NCBI GenBank assembly: GCA_963969495.1 | Contig: OZ018338.1 | Location: 45,143,206-45,207,205 of the forward strand | DNA: 64,000 nt | Source: Ceratothoa steindachneri | Lineage: Eukaryota; Arthropoda; Malacostraca; Isopoda; Cymothoidae | Direction: 5' to 3' | Shown: positions 1 through 11,333 of the stretch, one piece after another | How positions within the stretch are numbered: position 1 is the stretch's first letter | Layout of the letters: each line of letters opens with the position of its first letter | Position numbers and translations under genes: made by a program | Notes under the pieces: generated by a model | What the model saw: only the letters and a program-made list of their open reading frames with translations | Told to the model about the DNA's origin: nothing | Database searches by the model: none

Positions 1-3000
1 CCAAGGCAGCCACGTCGAATAGTTGAAGTCCTCCGCCAAACGCTTGTGGACCAGAAAAGTGTGAGTGTATGCCGAGGGCAATACGTCAAACGTTTACCAC
101 AGCAACGTTGACTAGCTGAACTCCTCCGTTAAACGCTTGTGGAACCGCAAAGTGTTAGTGTATGCCAAGGAAAAGACCTGAAAGGTGAACCACATCAACG
201 TTCATTTGCTGAAGTCCTCCGTTAAATGCTTGTGGACGAGCAAAGTGGGAGTGTATGCCGAGGGCAATACTTGCAACTTCCACTACAGCAACGTTGACTA
301 GCTGATTTCCTCTGTTTACCGCTTGTAGACCAGAAAAGTATGAGTGTCTACAAATGACAATATCTATAACGTCCACCACAGCATCGTCAACTACCTGAAG
401 TCCTCTGTCAAGCGCTTGTGAACCATAAAATGGTGAGTGTATGCCGATGGCAATACCTCAAACCTCCACCACAGCAACGTCGACTAGCGGAACTCCTCTG
501 TCAAACGCTTCTGGACCATCAGAGTGTTGGTGTATGCGGGGGACAATACCTGAAAGGTGCACCACAGCAACGTCGACCAGATGAAGTACTCCGTTAAATG
601 CTTTTGGACCAGTAAAGTGTGAATGTATGCCGAAGAAAATACCTGAAAGGTCCACCAGAGCAAAGTCGACTGGCTGAAGTCCTCCGTTAAACGCTTGTAT
701 ACCAGAAACGTGGAGTGTATGCCGAAGGCAATACATCAAACGTCCAACGCAGTTACGTCGACTAGCTGAAGTCCTCTGCAAACTCTTGTGGACTAGCAAC
801 GTGTGATTGTATGCCGAGGGCAAGACCTGAAACGTCCACCTCAGCAACGTCGACTGGATGAAGTCCTCCATTGGACGCTTGTGGACCAGCAAAGTGTCAG
901 TATATGCCAAAGGCAATACATGAAGCGTCCAAGGCAGCAACGTCAACTAGTTGAAGTCCTCTGCCAAACGCTTGTGGACCAGCAAACTGTGAGTGTATGC
1001 CAAGGGCAAGAACTAAAATGTCCACCACAGCAACGTCAACTAGATAAAATTCCCCGTCAAACGCTTGTGGACCAGCAAAGTGTGAGTGTATGCCGATGGC
1101 AATACCTGAAAAGTAAACCACAGCAATTTCCACTAGCTGAACTCCTTCGTTAAATGCTTGTGGACCAGCAAAGTGTGAGTGTATCCCGATGGCAATATAT
1201 TAAACGTCCAACGCAGCAACATTGGCTAGCTGATGTCCTCTGTCAAACGCTTGTGGACTAGCAAATTGTTAGTGTATGCCGAGGGCAAGAACTAAAATGT
1301 CCACCACAGCAACGTCAACTAGATAAAATTCCCCGTCAAACGCTTGTGGACCAGCAAAGTGTGAGTGTATGCCGATGGCAATAACTGAAAAGTAAACCAC
1401 AGCAATTTCCACTAGCTGAACTCCTTCGTTAAATGCTTGTGGACCAGCAAAGTGTGAGTGTATCCCGATGGCAATACCTCAAACTTCCACCACAGCAACT
1501 TTCACTAGCTGATGTCTTACGTTAATCGCTTGTGGACCAGGAAATTGTAAGTGTCTACCGATGACAATACCTAAAACCTCCACCACAGCAACGTCAACTA
1601 CCTGAAGTGCTTCGTCAAGTGCTTGTCAACCAGAAAATTAAATTGTGAGTGTATGCAGATGGCAATACCTCAAACGTCCACCACAGCAACGTCAACTTGC
1701 TGAACTCCTCCGTCAATCGCTTGTGGACCAGCAAAGTGTTAGTGTATGTCCAGGTCAATACCTGAAAGGTGCACCACAGCAACGTCGACAAGATGAAGTC
1801 CTCTGCCAAACTTTTGTGGACCAGCAAAGTGTGAGCGTATGCCGAGGAAAATATCTGAAAGGTCTACCACAGCAAAGTCGACTGGCTGAGGTCCTCCGTT
1901 AAACGCTTGTGGACTTGCAAATTGTTAGTGTATGCCGAAGGCAATACATTAAACGTCCAACGCAGCAACATTGGCTAGCTGATGTCCTCTGTCAAACGCT
2001 TGTGGACTAGCAAATTGTTAGTGTATGCTGAGGGCAAGACCTGGAACGTCCAATACAGCAACGTCGACTAGCTGAAGTTCTCTGTCAAACGTTTGTGGAC
2101 CAGTAATGTGTCAGTGTATGCCGAAGGCAAGACCTCAAACGTCCACAACAGCAACGTCGCCTACCTGATGTCCTCCCTTAAATGCTTGTAGACCAGCAAA
2201 GTGTGAGTGTGTACCGATAGCAAGACCTCAAACGTGAACCACACCAACGTCGCCTAGATGATGTCCTTCGTTAAATGATTATGCATCAGCAAAGTGTGAG
2301 TGTGTGGCGAGGGAAATTCCTGAAACTTCCACCACAGTAATGTCGACTAACTGAAGTCTTCCGTCAAACGCTTGTGGACCAGAAAAGTGTTAGTGTATTC
2401 CGAGGACAATACCTGAAAGGTGCACCACAAAAACATCGACTTGCTGAAGTCCTCCTTACTCGCATGTGGACCAGCATAGTGTGAATGTTTGCCGAAGGCA
2501 AGACATGAAACGTCCAGTGCAGCAACGTCGACTAGCTTACGTCTTCTACCAAAATTTGTGGACCAGCAAAGTGTGAGTGTATGCCGATGGCAATATCGGA
2601 CACGTAAAACAAAGCACCGTCGAGTATTTGAAGTTCTTCTTCAAACGCTTGTGGACTAACAAAGTTGGAGTGTATGCCGGGGACAATACCTGCAACCTGC
2701 GCCAAAACAACGTCGACAAGCTGAACTCTTCCGTTAAATGCTTGTGAACAAGCAAAGTGTCAGTGTATGCCGAGGGCAAGACCTGAAACGTCGAGTACAG
2801 CAACGTCGGCTAGCTGAAGTCCTTCATTGGACACTTGTGGACCAGCAAAGTGTCAGTGTATGCCGAAGGCAATACATGAAACGTCAAAGGCAGCAACGTC
2901 GACTAGTTGAAGTCCTCTGTCAAACGCCTTTGGACCAGCAAAGTGTGAATGTATGCCGAGGGTAAGAACTAAAATGTCCACCAAGCAACGTCGACTAGCT

Positions 3001-3311
3001 GAAATTCCCCGTCAAACGCTTGTGCCCTAGCAAAGTGTGAGTGTATGCCGAGGGCAATATCTAACACTTAAAACACAGCACCGTCGACTATCTGAATTCC
3101 TCCGTCAAACGCTTGTGGACCACCAAAGTGTTAGTGTATGCCGATGGCAATACCTGAAATGTAAACCACAGCAACGTCCACTAGCTTCTGTCCTCTGTTG
3201 AATGCTTGGGGACCAGCAAGGTGTGAGTGTATGCCAAGGGCAATAGTTGAAACGTCCACCACAGCAACGTCTACTAGCTGATGTCCTCCGTTAATCGCTT
3301 GTGGACCAGCA
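1..3311. repeat. 93-bp satellite array with higher-order repeats
   Basis: About 35 head-to-tail copies of a 93-bp unit run from the left edge, so the array continues outside the window. Each unit carries recognisable blocks such as CGCTTGTGGACCAGCAAAG, GTGAGTGTATGCCGA and CCACAGCAACGTCGACTAG. Units differ by about 10-25 percent. Longer blocks recur: the stretch from 1011 reappears at 1290 (279 bp, exactly 3 units). The stretch from 1201 reappears at 1950 (749 bp, 8 units plus a 5-bp insertion near 1630). The blocks near 915-1045 and 2870-2999 also match. The unit is a multiple of three, so several frames stay open for up to 162 codons on both strands and show a 31-residue periodicity. I read these as by-products of the repeat, not genes. 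Confidence 0.95.
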
Positions 3312-3906
3312 TGAGCTAGGACTTTGCACACAACGCGTTGACTGCATTCTGGTCTTACCTGTTGTGCTGTCTCACCGCCGATGGTGGCCATATTGATTAA
3401 TATTACAATTTTACCCCATATTTACATGTCAAAACAATAAAAACATGTCTAACTTCATCAAAACTAGTATTATGGCCCTTGTTGTAAGCATTGTAACAAG
3501 TCTTAAAGGACTTTTGCCATACCCGGTGTAAAAGCCGACGGCAAATGGATTAACAGACCAAATGGAACAAACATTAATAGCTGGTAGGTTGATTTACAAA
3601 TGAAATCTTAACTTTTAGGGTAATCAATAAAAAAAATCATTGAGTGTGTTTTGCGATTTTTGCTTTCCCTCTTTCATAACTTTGGATGTTCGAAATGTAG
3701 ATAGCTTTGTTTTTTATTGATCCAACTCTGCTAATACAGCACACATTTTGATCATGCAGGGAGATGAAACACATATTAAAATACTTAAATAAGGTGGTTT
3801 ATTCAAATTATACCCAACTCTATTTTCTGTATGATCTACCTATATTATTCATCAACAGTTCTGTAATACAGTTAAAATTAAGATAGGCATAGCAGCTATT
3901 CTACAA
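3312..3906. other. unique AT-rich spacer after the satellite
   Basis: The array stops abruptly inside a unit, just after GTGGACCAGCA. The next ~80 bases are less AT-rich; the rest is AT-rich. I see no gene, RNA gene or transposon end here. Confidence 0.5.
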
Positions 3907-4200
3907 ATGTATATAATATTATACACACACAACGAATATAAATGTAGAATCAAGTATTTGGGCACTAGATACAGAGAACCTAATTTTCCTAGCATCATTT
4001 TCATAAAATTGTTGCCAGGTGTTTCTTATAAGACTTCGCTAAGTCCTGGCAATATTGTGCGGGAAAATATGCCTACTCGTCTTTACAATCGCTTTCAATT
4101 GGGCGAAAATTGGGACTTCCCTCGTATAGACTTTTTTCTAAGATATTTGCAACAACGTTTCCATCGGTTTCAAGACGGAGGATTGGCTAGGCCACCGTAA
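3907..4200 (+). CDS. unidentified 97-codon open frame
   Basis: An ATG-started frame of 97 codons ends at a TAA. From about codon 50 its composition looks protein-like and is less AT-rich than the flanks: positively charged and aromatic, with the stretches ENMPTRLYNRFQLGENWDFP and FFLRYLQQRFHRFQDGG near the C-terminus. I do not recognise the family. It may be an exon of a host gene, a fragment of another mobile element, or chance. There is no visible signal peptide and no convincing membrane segment. The nearest recognisable feature is the degenerate transposase on the other strand, starting about 400 bp downstream. Confidence 0.25.
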   Translation: MYIILYTHNEYKCRIKYLGTRYREPNFPSIIFIKLLPGVSYKTSLSPGNIVRENMPTRLYNRFQLGENWDFPRIDFFLRYLQQRFHRFQDGGLARPP

Positions 4201-4619
4201 ACATTAATATTGTTCTGCAGGGACCTCTCTTGATTCGCCTTTTTTTGTGCTTTTAATAAATCATTGTCATGCTGGCATATAGAATCGTCATGTATCCATA
4301 AATTCACTACAGTTGACATTGTGTTATTGGAGAATATTGGCTGGTACATAGCTCCATATATTGTTCCATCAATTATGTATGTATATGAAGACGAACAGTC
4401 TCATTAAGAAAACAAACGGCCCGCATCATAGTTTTCTAAGTGTGATAGCTTCAAATCATAACTTAAAATGTCAATAAAATTTTAAAGGATAAATGCATTG
4501 TAAGATAACAGCACCTATTACTGAATACCTATATACAGGTTATTTATCTAATATAATGGAGAAAACACAAGCAATCATACACATACCTATACATTCAGGG
4601 AAGATATTTTCGCCTCCAA
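4201..4619. other. AT-rich spacer
   Basis: There is no recognisable coding or RNA feature between the unidentified frame and the C-terminal end of the reverse-strand transposase remnant. The left end of that transposon should lie in or before this stretch, but I could not find a matching ACACTGG terminus. Confidence 0.4.
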
Positions 4620-5885
4620 GAGTGTCTGAAGTCTTCGATGTCTACAGTCTCGTTGAATTCTCCAATAGGAGTCTTCCATCATGTTTGTGTTCCATCGGCC
4701 TTGATATCTCTCCTTCATAATCTTGATATCTTGATGAAACCGCTCTCCGAGTTCATCATTCACCTTGCTAAGATTAGCAGAAAATTCATCAAGATGGATG
4801 GCTCTTAAGAAAATGAACCCTTATGCTCATGTTGCACCCTACATAAGGAAAGCTATAAATTAATGTCTCTACCAAATCCTTGTAGTTAGCAGCCTTTTTG
4901 TCTCCAAGAAATCCTTTCACAACAGCTACAAATGAATCCCATGCTCCTTTTTCTATGTCAGTCATCGAACTCGAGAAGTTTTGGTTTTCCATTAACTTTC
5001 TGATTTGTGGCCCATCAAAAACGGCAGATTTTATTTTATCATAACTTAAGACAGGAAATATTGTACATATGAATTTGAAAGAGTCAGCTTAGACATTAAG
5101 AGCTTTCACAAATTGTTTCATCAGCCCTAGTTTAATATGAAGGGGAGGAAAAGTGATTTTCTCTCACTCAACAAGTGGTTGGTGTATAATATTCTTCCCC
5201 CCAGCAGGATAAATTCTATAACTGGCCAGAGTTTCTGTTCCCTATATTTGTCCTTGGCTCGGCTGTCCCATAAACACAGGACACACGGATAATTTGTATA
5301 GCCTCCTTGTTGGCCAAGTAAAAAATATACCATTTTCAGATCCACGCATATGATCCATTTGTGTTAATTATACTGGAGTAAATACATTACAACTTTTATG
5401 TGTTCATGCTTCTCTTTTAAATGTAGAGTGACCAATAGGAATCTCACCGAACAAGTTTCCATTATGGAGTAACACACATTTAAACTTTTTTTAACTATCT
5501 ATAAAAAGTTTCCATTCACTTGGATCATACTTTGAAGCACCCATATCATTTAACAGTCCTGCCACATCACAACAATAAACAAAATCTTTTGCAGTTTTAA
5601 AGAATGCCAAGAGATCTCTCTCCCTGTTCCCATAAAAAGTTACATTTGTTTTTTCCTGCCAAAAATTCTTCTCTTTAAGTCTAGAAGCTAACACTTCAAA
5701 GGTCTCTAACTAAATCATTCAGTTCTAATTGGCTGAAGTTTTCACCTTCTTGGCTCGATGTATGTACAAAGTCTGGATCTCTGTCAAGTTCATTGCTTAC
5801 ATCAGATTCACGAATATCACTTACATCGTCCAGTGAAGGAAGTTCCTTGAATACAGGTACTGTAATTTCATCTGAATTAAAAACT
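4620..5885 (-). pseudogene. CACTA/Chapaev/Transib-like DDE transposase, copy 2, decayed
   Basis: Read right to left, this is the same family as the better copy at 37.7-39.9 kb. An acidic linker near 5870-5720 (DEITVPVFKELPSLDDVSDI) is followed by LASRLKEKNF (5690-5660) and SEWKLFIDS (first acidic residue, ~5500). Then come DLKMVYFLLGQQGGYTNYPC and CLWDSR (second acidic residue plus CxxC, 5345-5260), and a helical stretch ending in NMSIRVHFLKSH (4992-4790). ELGERFHQDIK and RYQGRW (4780-4690) carry the putative third acidic residue. Frameshifts and stops break it into at least four pieces, and the PPLHIKLGLMK block is weak. It is diverged enough from the other two copies to be a separate subfamily. 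No function is expected of this copy. Confidence 0.7.
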
Positions 5886-6039
5886 TGACGTGATAGAAGA
5901 AAACTATTGCCATTTTTATCGAACGCTTCCCCTTCCGTTCACTTGGTCGTAAGATAGACTGCGTCTATAAGTTGGACCAATATGGACCAGTCCATAAATA
6001 AAAAATTGACGTGATAGAAGAAAACTATTGCCATTTTTA
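5885..6039. repeat. 34-bp direct repeat, 121 bp apart
   Basis: The 34-base sequence beginning TTGACGTGATAGAAGAAAAC occurs at 5885-5918 and again at 6006-6039, essentially identical. It lies at the N-terminal edge of transposase copy 2, next to its right terminus. It is either a small local duplication or the footprint of an 87-bp insertion. Confidence 0.85.
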
Positions 6040-6109
6040 AACCCAGTCACCCCGAATTTCCCAATAACAGATCTCAAACTTAAGTCAGTAGAAAAAAAGT
6101 TAAAATTTT

Positions 6110-6119
6110 TGACCAGTGT
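6110..6119. repeat. right terminus of CACTA-like copy 2 (ACACTGGTCA, reverse strand)
   Basis: TGACCAGTGT at this point is, on the reverse strand, ACACTGGTCA. That is the start also seen at the ends of copy 3 (50181 and 52074) and, more diverged, at the left end of copy 1 (37412). It lies ~230 bp upstream of the first recognisable transposase residues, as expected for a 5' terminus. The partner end on the left was not found. Confidence 0.45.
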
Positions 6120-7738
6120 TATGTATATAAGGGATATATTTGATACCATTATCTTAAGGGTAACGAACAACATACCGAAATGGGCTTTAAAGAAAAAGAC
6201 GTCTTGCATTAGTAATTGTAGTAAGGAAAACTATTGATGCTTCTTTATGCATGACGGGTGGCAGCAAACAGAAATATCATCGAACTCTTCTATTACTTTC
6301 CTCATTGAAAACCATGTAAAGTTTTTGTAAAATAGTGAAACATTTTATTTAACTCCACAATGTCTAAATGCGAGTGTCACAATAGGTTAAACCAGATTTT
6401 ATGGTGTGCATTTAAGCATATAAATAAGTAATATACTAGTGTGTATTTTTAACCTAGGCTATTTATTTGTAATGCATTCCTTAGGACATAATAATAATAA
6501 AATAAATTGGTACGAAAAAAATGGAAAAAAATGAGATGAGAGGTCATAGAAATAATGTAATCAAAGCGAACAATTAAAGTCGGAGATGAATTGCCTACAT
6601 TTATATACGTTTATGACAGCGTGTTTATGTTGCCATCCAGCGTTTCCTCTTTTAAGTTTAAAAACGAGGGCTCAATTTACATTTCGGATTCTGACCCACG
6701 ATGGAAATAATTCAAAACAACGAGAAAACACATCTAAAACAACATGTTCTTTAGAATCAGAGCACTTTTTCTTTCGAGTAGAAAGATAAATTCATTTATT
6801 TGAAGCTTACTACGGAATGGAAGGGAGGAAGCATTTAGGAGAATTCAAGAAATGAGTGTTTAGGGCCCGGTACTGTCTCTCTCTCTCTCTCTCTCTAACT
6901 CTTTCTTTCTCTCTTTCTCACTCTCTTTCTTTCTCGGTCTCACTTTTTTTAACGTACAAGTTTTTAAAAGAAAACATTTTATTTCACAAGGATTAATGCT
7001 GACGAATGTTCATGGGGTGATTTAAGCAATACGCTTGGCTAGATATTATTTGTAGTGAAAAAGAAACGCTAACAGTTTTGAAATTAAATTTTGACCCTTT
7101 TTAAATCACCTTGAGAGCCCTCAATATTGTATTCTCCTCAAGTAAAATTAGATTTCTATTGTGAACGAAGTGGTATAAAGTGATCTCTTCACTAATCATT
7201 CTTGTGGCCCTAATGATGGTTTAGTTCAATAGAAAGTTCTTTTTCGGGCTGTTATTTTGAATTAATGGATACAATCGCTTCCTTGGCTTGAATTATTAGC
7301 GTTCCCAATGGTGTCTGATGTGAATTTAAGTTAATCATAGCTATGATTTCAGCATATCATCATTGCCTACATTATAATATATACTTTGCCTCCCCTCGTG
7401 CGTAAAATACAGCGTCTCGTGCCTCTCCAAAAGGGAGAGTTAAAATAACCAATTGTAACAATTGATTTTAGAGCTATTAGATCTGAATATTTGATGCAGT
7501 TACCTGCTTGACGTGAATGAAAGGTCTCAGTTGTGGTCAATCTAATGTGGAGGTGATTACTAATTGCTATAGCAACCATTTTTCAGCTCTTAGGTCAAGT
7601 CAGCCATATTCGCTGGATATTAAATTACGCGTTGCAGAGTTCTTGCTAGATTTTTACACATAAAAGAGACTAAAACTTTGAACTATTCGTTGTTAGAATT
7701 GCACATATTATATTTAAAATGATATAAAAATATATATA
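6120..7738. other. AT-rich non-coding stretch with a CT-rich tract
   Basis: I see no gene. A pyrimidine-rich run at about 6868-6950 contains (CT)n and CTTT repeats. Small open frames here lack protein-like composition. Confidence 0.5.
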
Positions 7739-10280
7739 TGAAATCAGCACACGCTCATTTTATGTTCTTCTCAGCATATATTTTATATGTGATATAAACT
7801 AAGAATGTAATAGTTCTACAATAGTTAAGCAGTTTCTATGTAACATTTAACTATAAGTAATTAAATTGAACATTAAAATAAAAAAAAACAACTAAAAAAG
7901 AAAACCTACTGATGATACAAGTTTTATGGCCCTTTTGAGAGTTAAAGTGATACATAATATATTCACACAAGAAGATGTAGGAGACTTTTTACTAGCGAAC
8001 AGAAATTTTAAAAATATATAGATAAATAATTAACCGGATGAAAACAGGTGTAGTATAAAAGAAATGGGCCTTCCCTTAAACGGAATATTAAATGATTGTA
8101 GAAAACTACTAGTTAGAAGCATTGTATAAAGAGCTCATGGAAGAAAAGAAGACGCTATATTTGCTCGAGGAAAAAAATAAAAAATAGTAATTTTATTCAC
8201 ATCTGTATATTAGAATAAGCTGGTTTCCTACACAGGAAAATAGAGTGCATTGCATTTACAAGATAAAGAGTGTTATGAACAACCACAGCGAAAGTAACCT
8301 GAAAATAGAAGGGCACGATTGGGAGAATATAAACAATGGAAATGAGATTTTTTTGCGGGCGCATTTCTGCTGAGTCCTAGTAGTGGGACATAGATCTAGC
8401 GTACTATTCATTTTGACAAAGTGAAATAGGTAAAGGCTTAGAAAAATTAAGCTAAGGATATAAAATGTGAAGGAGTAAACAGTATCATTAAGGAGATCGA
8501 TAATGTTAATTAATATACTTAGAAAAAGTTTTAAATCCCTTAAAATAAGGAGGAAAGAAGGAGAAAGCATGATAAAATACTTAGATCCAAAATGTATAAC
8601 TTAACGGTTTCTATGATTTATTCAACATTCACTGAAATTATAAAAATATTTAATAGGCATTTGGATTATAGAGCAAAGAGATAATAATTTAATTCCCGCA
8701 AAAAGATAAGAAATAGACTTTTTCTTTGAGGCAGCAAAAAAAGATTATTGTTTAGAGATAAATGTGACGTTGGGAAGCATTGGAGGAGGTAAAATAGGAG
8801 GGTTTCTTGATATTTTCGTGTAAGGGAAAGATAAATAGGCTATAGCAGTTATCAAAAAAAATGAATAAGGATGTGAAAGTGTTATATGAAAAAAGGAAGA
8901 ACAATATACAAGCTATAGTCTAAAAATATACTGAAATAAATCAAAATAAAAAGAGAAATAGGTATAATATAAAATAATATCCTGAGTCAGCATTGATATC
9001 TTCCAGGAAAATAATATAATTGACAGAACAAAAGGAATGGTCATACTTAGACACGTAAATTTGAAACCTCCAAATGAATATTCCTTTAGGACATTTTAGA
9101 AACTATGTAAAGAAAACAATGCAGCAACAGAACGTTGCCTGTACTTGACGAAAGATACACTAGAACTTGAAAGAAAGTTTTGTATAAACGTAGAGAATTT
9201 TCTATGAAGAGATAGGCAGCAATATTCGGAGAAAATCATTGAGAGCATATAAGAATATTTTGAAGTTAGTAATAAAGAAAATGATTTTCATTTTTGGCGA
9301 ATATACTTGAAAAAAAGATGGTTATAATAAACTAGAGCAAAGCTTATACATAGAAGAATTGAATATAATGTAAACTGAAGAAAGAAAATAATATGAAACC
9401 TTAAATGGAACAGAGAGAAGAAAATATATAAACATATTTGAGCATCTGAATTAGGGAACAAGGCAAACACGACCGAAAATATCTTTTGGTGTTCATGAAA
9501 GTTCATAGAGAAGAAATTTAAATAAAGTTGCGAGTCAAATAAAAAATTAATGTGAGATAAAATTGAAAAAATAAATAAGTTGAATTAGGGTGTTATTAAG
9601 ATGCTTCACTTCGAAATTTAAAATAATGGGCTCACGTTGTTCTCTAGATTAAATAGAAGACGAAGTAAGTCAAATCATTTGGAAATGAAGAAGATAGAGA
9701 CAAGCATTATAGTCGGTGGTCTCAGTGGCTAACGTTATGTTTCTGAGAGACTTGAATGAGGAAGTGAGCAATATTAGTGTTAAGCACACTGTGTCACAAG
9801 TATATATCTTTGAAAAAACATTAAATAGCATAAGTTTGTGGGAAAAAATAGTATGAGAACATATATTTAAACCGTTAACTAGAGAATGGAAAGTAAACAA
9901 AAGGAAGAGATAAATTAGATTGGTAAATGAGAAGAACTGTAAGAATGTGTAGCAAAGAAGTAAGCAAGCAATAAGTAGCTCCTGGGTAAATAAGAGAGAA
10001 AAGAAAAATATGTTGTTGTTTCAATAGTGAATGGCAGACATTTTTGTTTACAGATTCAATAGAAGTTGAAATATGAAATCACGAGACGCTCATTTTTCTT
10101 TCTTTGCTTTTTACACATCGACCGTAGTATAATTTTATGTTTCGCTTTTATATAATTTAATAAAAACTAGAAAGTATTAACCCTACATTAGTTAAAAAAA
10201 TTGTAGGGTAATATCTAACTATATTGAATTCAAATAAAACTTAGAGCTAGTAAAAATGAAGATGGTTAAATACTACCTGA
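7739..10280. other. possible decayed element between two weak direct repeats
   Basis: TGAAATCAGCACACGCTCATTTT at 7739 and a close match (18 of 23) at 10073 are followed by further loosely similar sequence for ~170 bp each. The 2.2 kb between them is A/purine-rich on the plus strand. It translates into scattered short protein-like pieces full of stops. This could be a very old LTR or non-LTR element. No catalytic motif is readable, so I assign no family. Confidence 0.2.
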
Positions 10281-11333
10281 CTGTGAGGGAACGAACCTTA
10301 AGGTCTACCTTGAGCCCCCCCCTTTCAAGCAGAGACCACGTGGGCCTAAGCTAGATCTCAAATGCAAGGAGAGAGAACTATTCTCACGTGGGAAAACTTC
10401 CAAGCGGCTGGTAACATCAGTGTTTGATCAGTCGGCCTATCCCCTGTTGAGAGGCATTTTATGTCCTTACCCCACCTGGAGGCCATGGTCGAGTCGAGAA
10501 GAAGCTTTCTCGCTCGTCTTACTTCGTCTGAGCCTAAAGAGACTGGCGCCAATGGTTACTCACGAGAGACTGTGCCATGACTGGAGGCATTCTAGCGAGG
10601 AAGCTAGTAGGGTATTTAACCTAAGGTCACCCGTTACTCGTCGCTTGGATTGCTTATACACAACACACGTTAATCTTGGTAAAGCAGGACTACTATGGAT
10701 GCTTTGGGTCGTCTGATTCTCTGTGCTTTTGTGAAGATTGTGCTACTGCCTAATTTCATCTCGTACCGAGTTTTGTACGTTGTACCACGAGTTTGGTAAA
10801 TCCTTACGGACAAGTTTTAGCAGTTTTACTGAGTAATTTTCATTAAGATTTTTGATGAATTAAAACTGAAAATTTTCGCCCATAGCGAGGAGCGAATTTG
10901 CTTCCCCCCTCCCCCTCCGAACTCTTCATCCTTCATGGAGTCTTCTTGGACGGATATCAACCTGTAGGCATTTGATAAGTGCCTGAGAAGGAAGGTAAAG
11001 TGCCATTGTAGATTATATATTTTTGGACTGGGACACTTTTCCTCAAATTCTATTTGTTTCTCTCTTAAAAAGTGGTGATAAGTCTCTCTCAAAACTACGC
11101 ACACGCACACAGCCAAACACTCACAATTACTCTACGGGGTATTTTTTAGCGCTGAATACCGCTAAGGACCCTCTCCGATTGCTCTAAGCCAGATCGGGGC
11201 GTGGGGTCTTTTCTTAAATTTACGGGGATCTAGGGATTGCCTTAGTAAGGCTAATTGACACACGCAATGGATATTCGGTTATTTTATCAAAGGAGAGTGA
11301 CTGCGAAGTCCTCACCTCTCCTAAAGCAGCAGA
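10281..11333 (+). other. GC-richer leader upstream of LINE L1
   Basis: Base composition changes sharply near 10281, from very AT-rich to roughly even. The block holds a TATA-like GTATTTAACC near 10610 and runs up to the first codon of LINE ORF1. It may be the 5' untranslated leader of L1, or a solo LTR starting TGTGAGGG near 10285. I could not find the flanking target duplication that would prove an LTR. The similarly GC-rich ~1 kb upstream of LINE L3 favours the leader reading. Confidence 0.35.

Noticed and set aside
1..3311. CRISPR-like regular repeats
   Set aside because: The whole 93-bp unit repeats without unique spacers, and the genome is eukaryotic.
155..3391. Open frames of 70-162 codons on both strands in the satellite
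   Set aside because: They follow from a 93-bp unit divisible by three. The same sequence is open on both strands, and there is no start or end that fits a gene.
3312..4700. Left terminus of CACTA-like copy 2
   Set aside because: I searched by eye for ACACTGG-like sequence and found none at a plausible place, so the copy is left open on that side.
10281..10800. Solo LTR (TGTGAGGG start)
   Set aside because: No matching flanking duplication or paired LTR was found. A LINE leader explains its position equally well.
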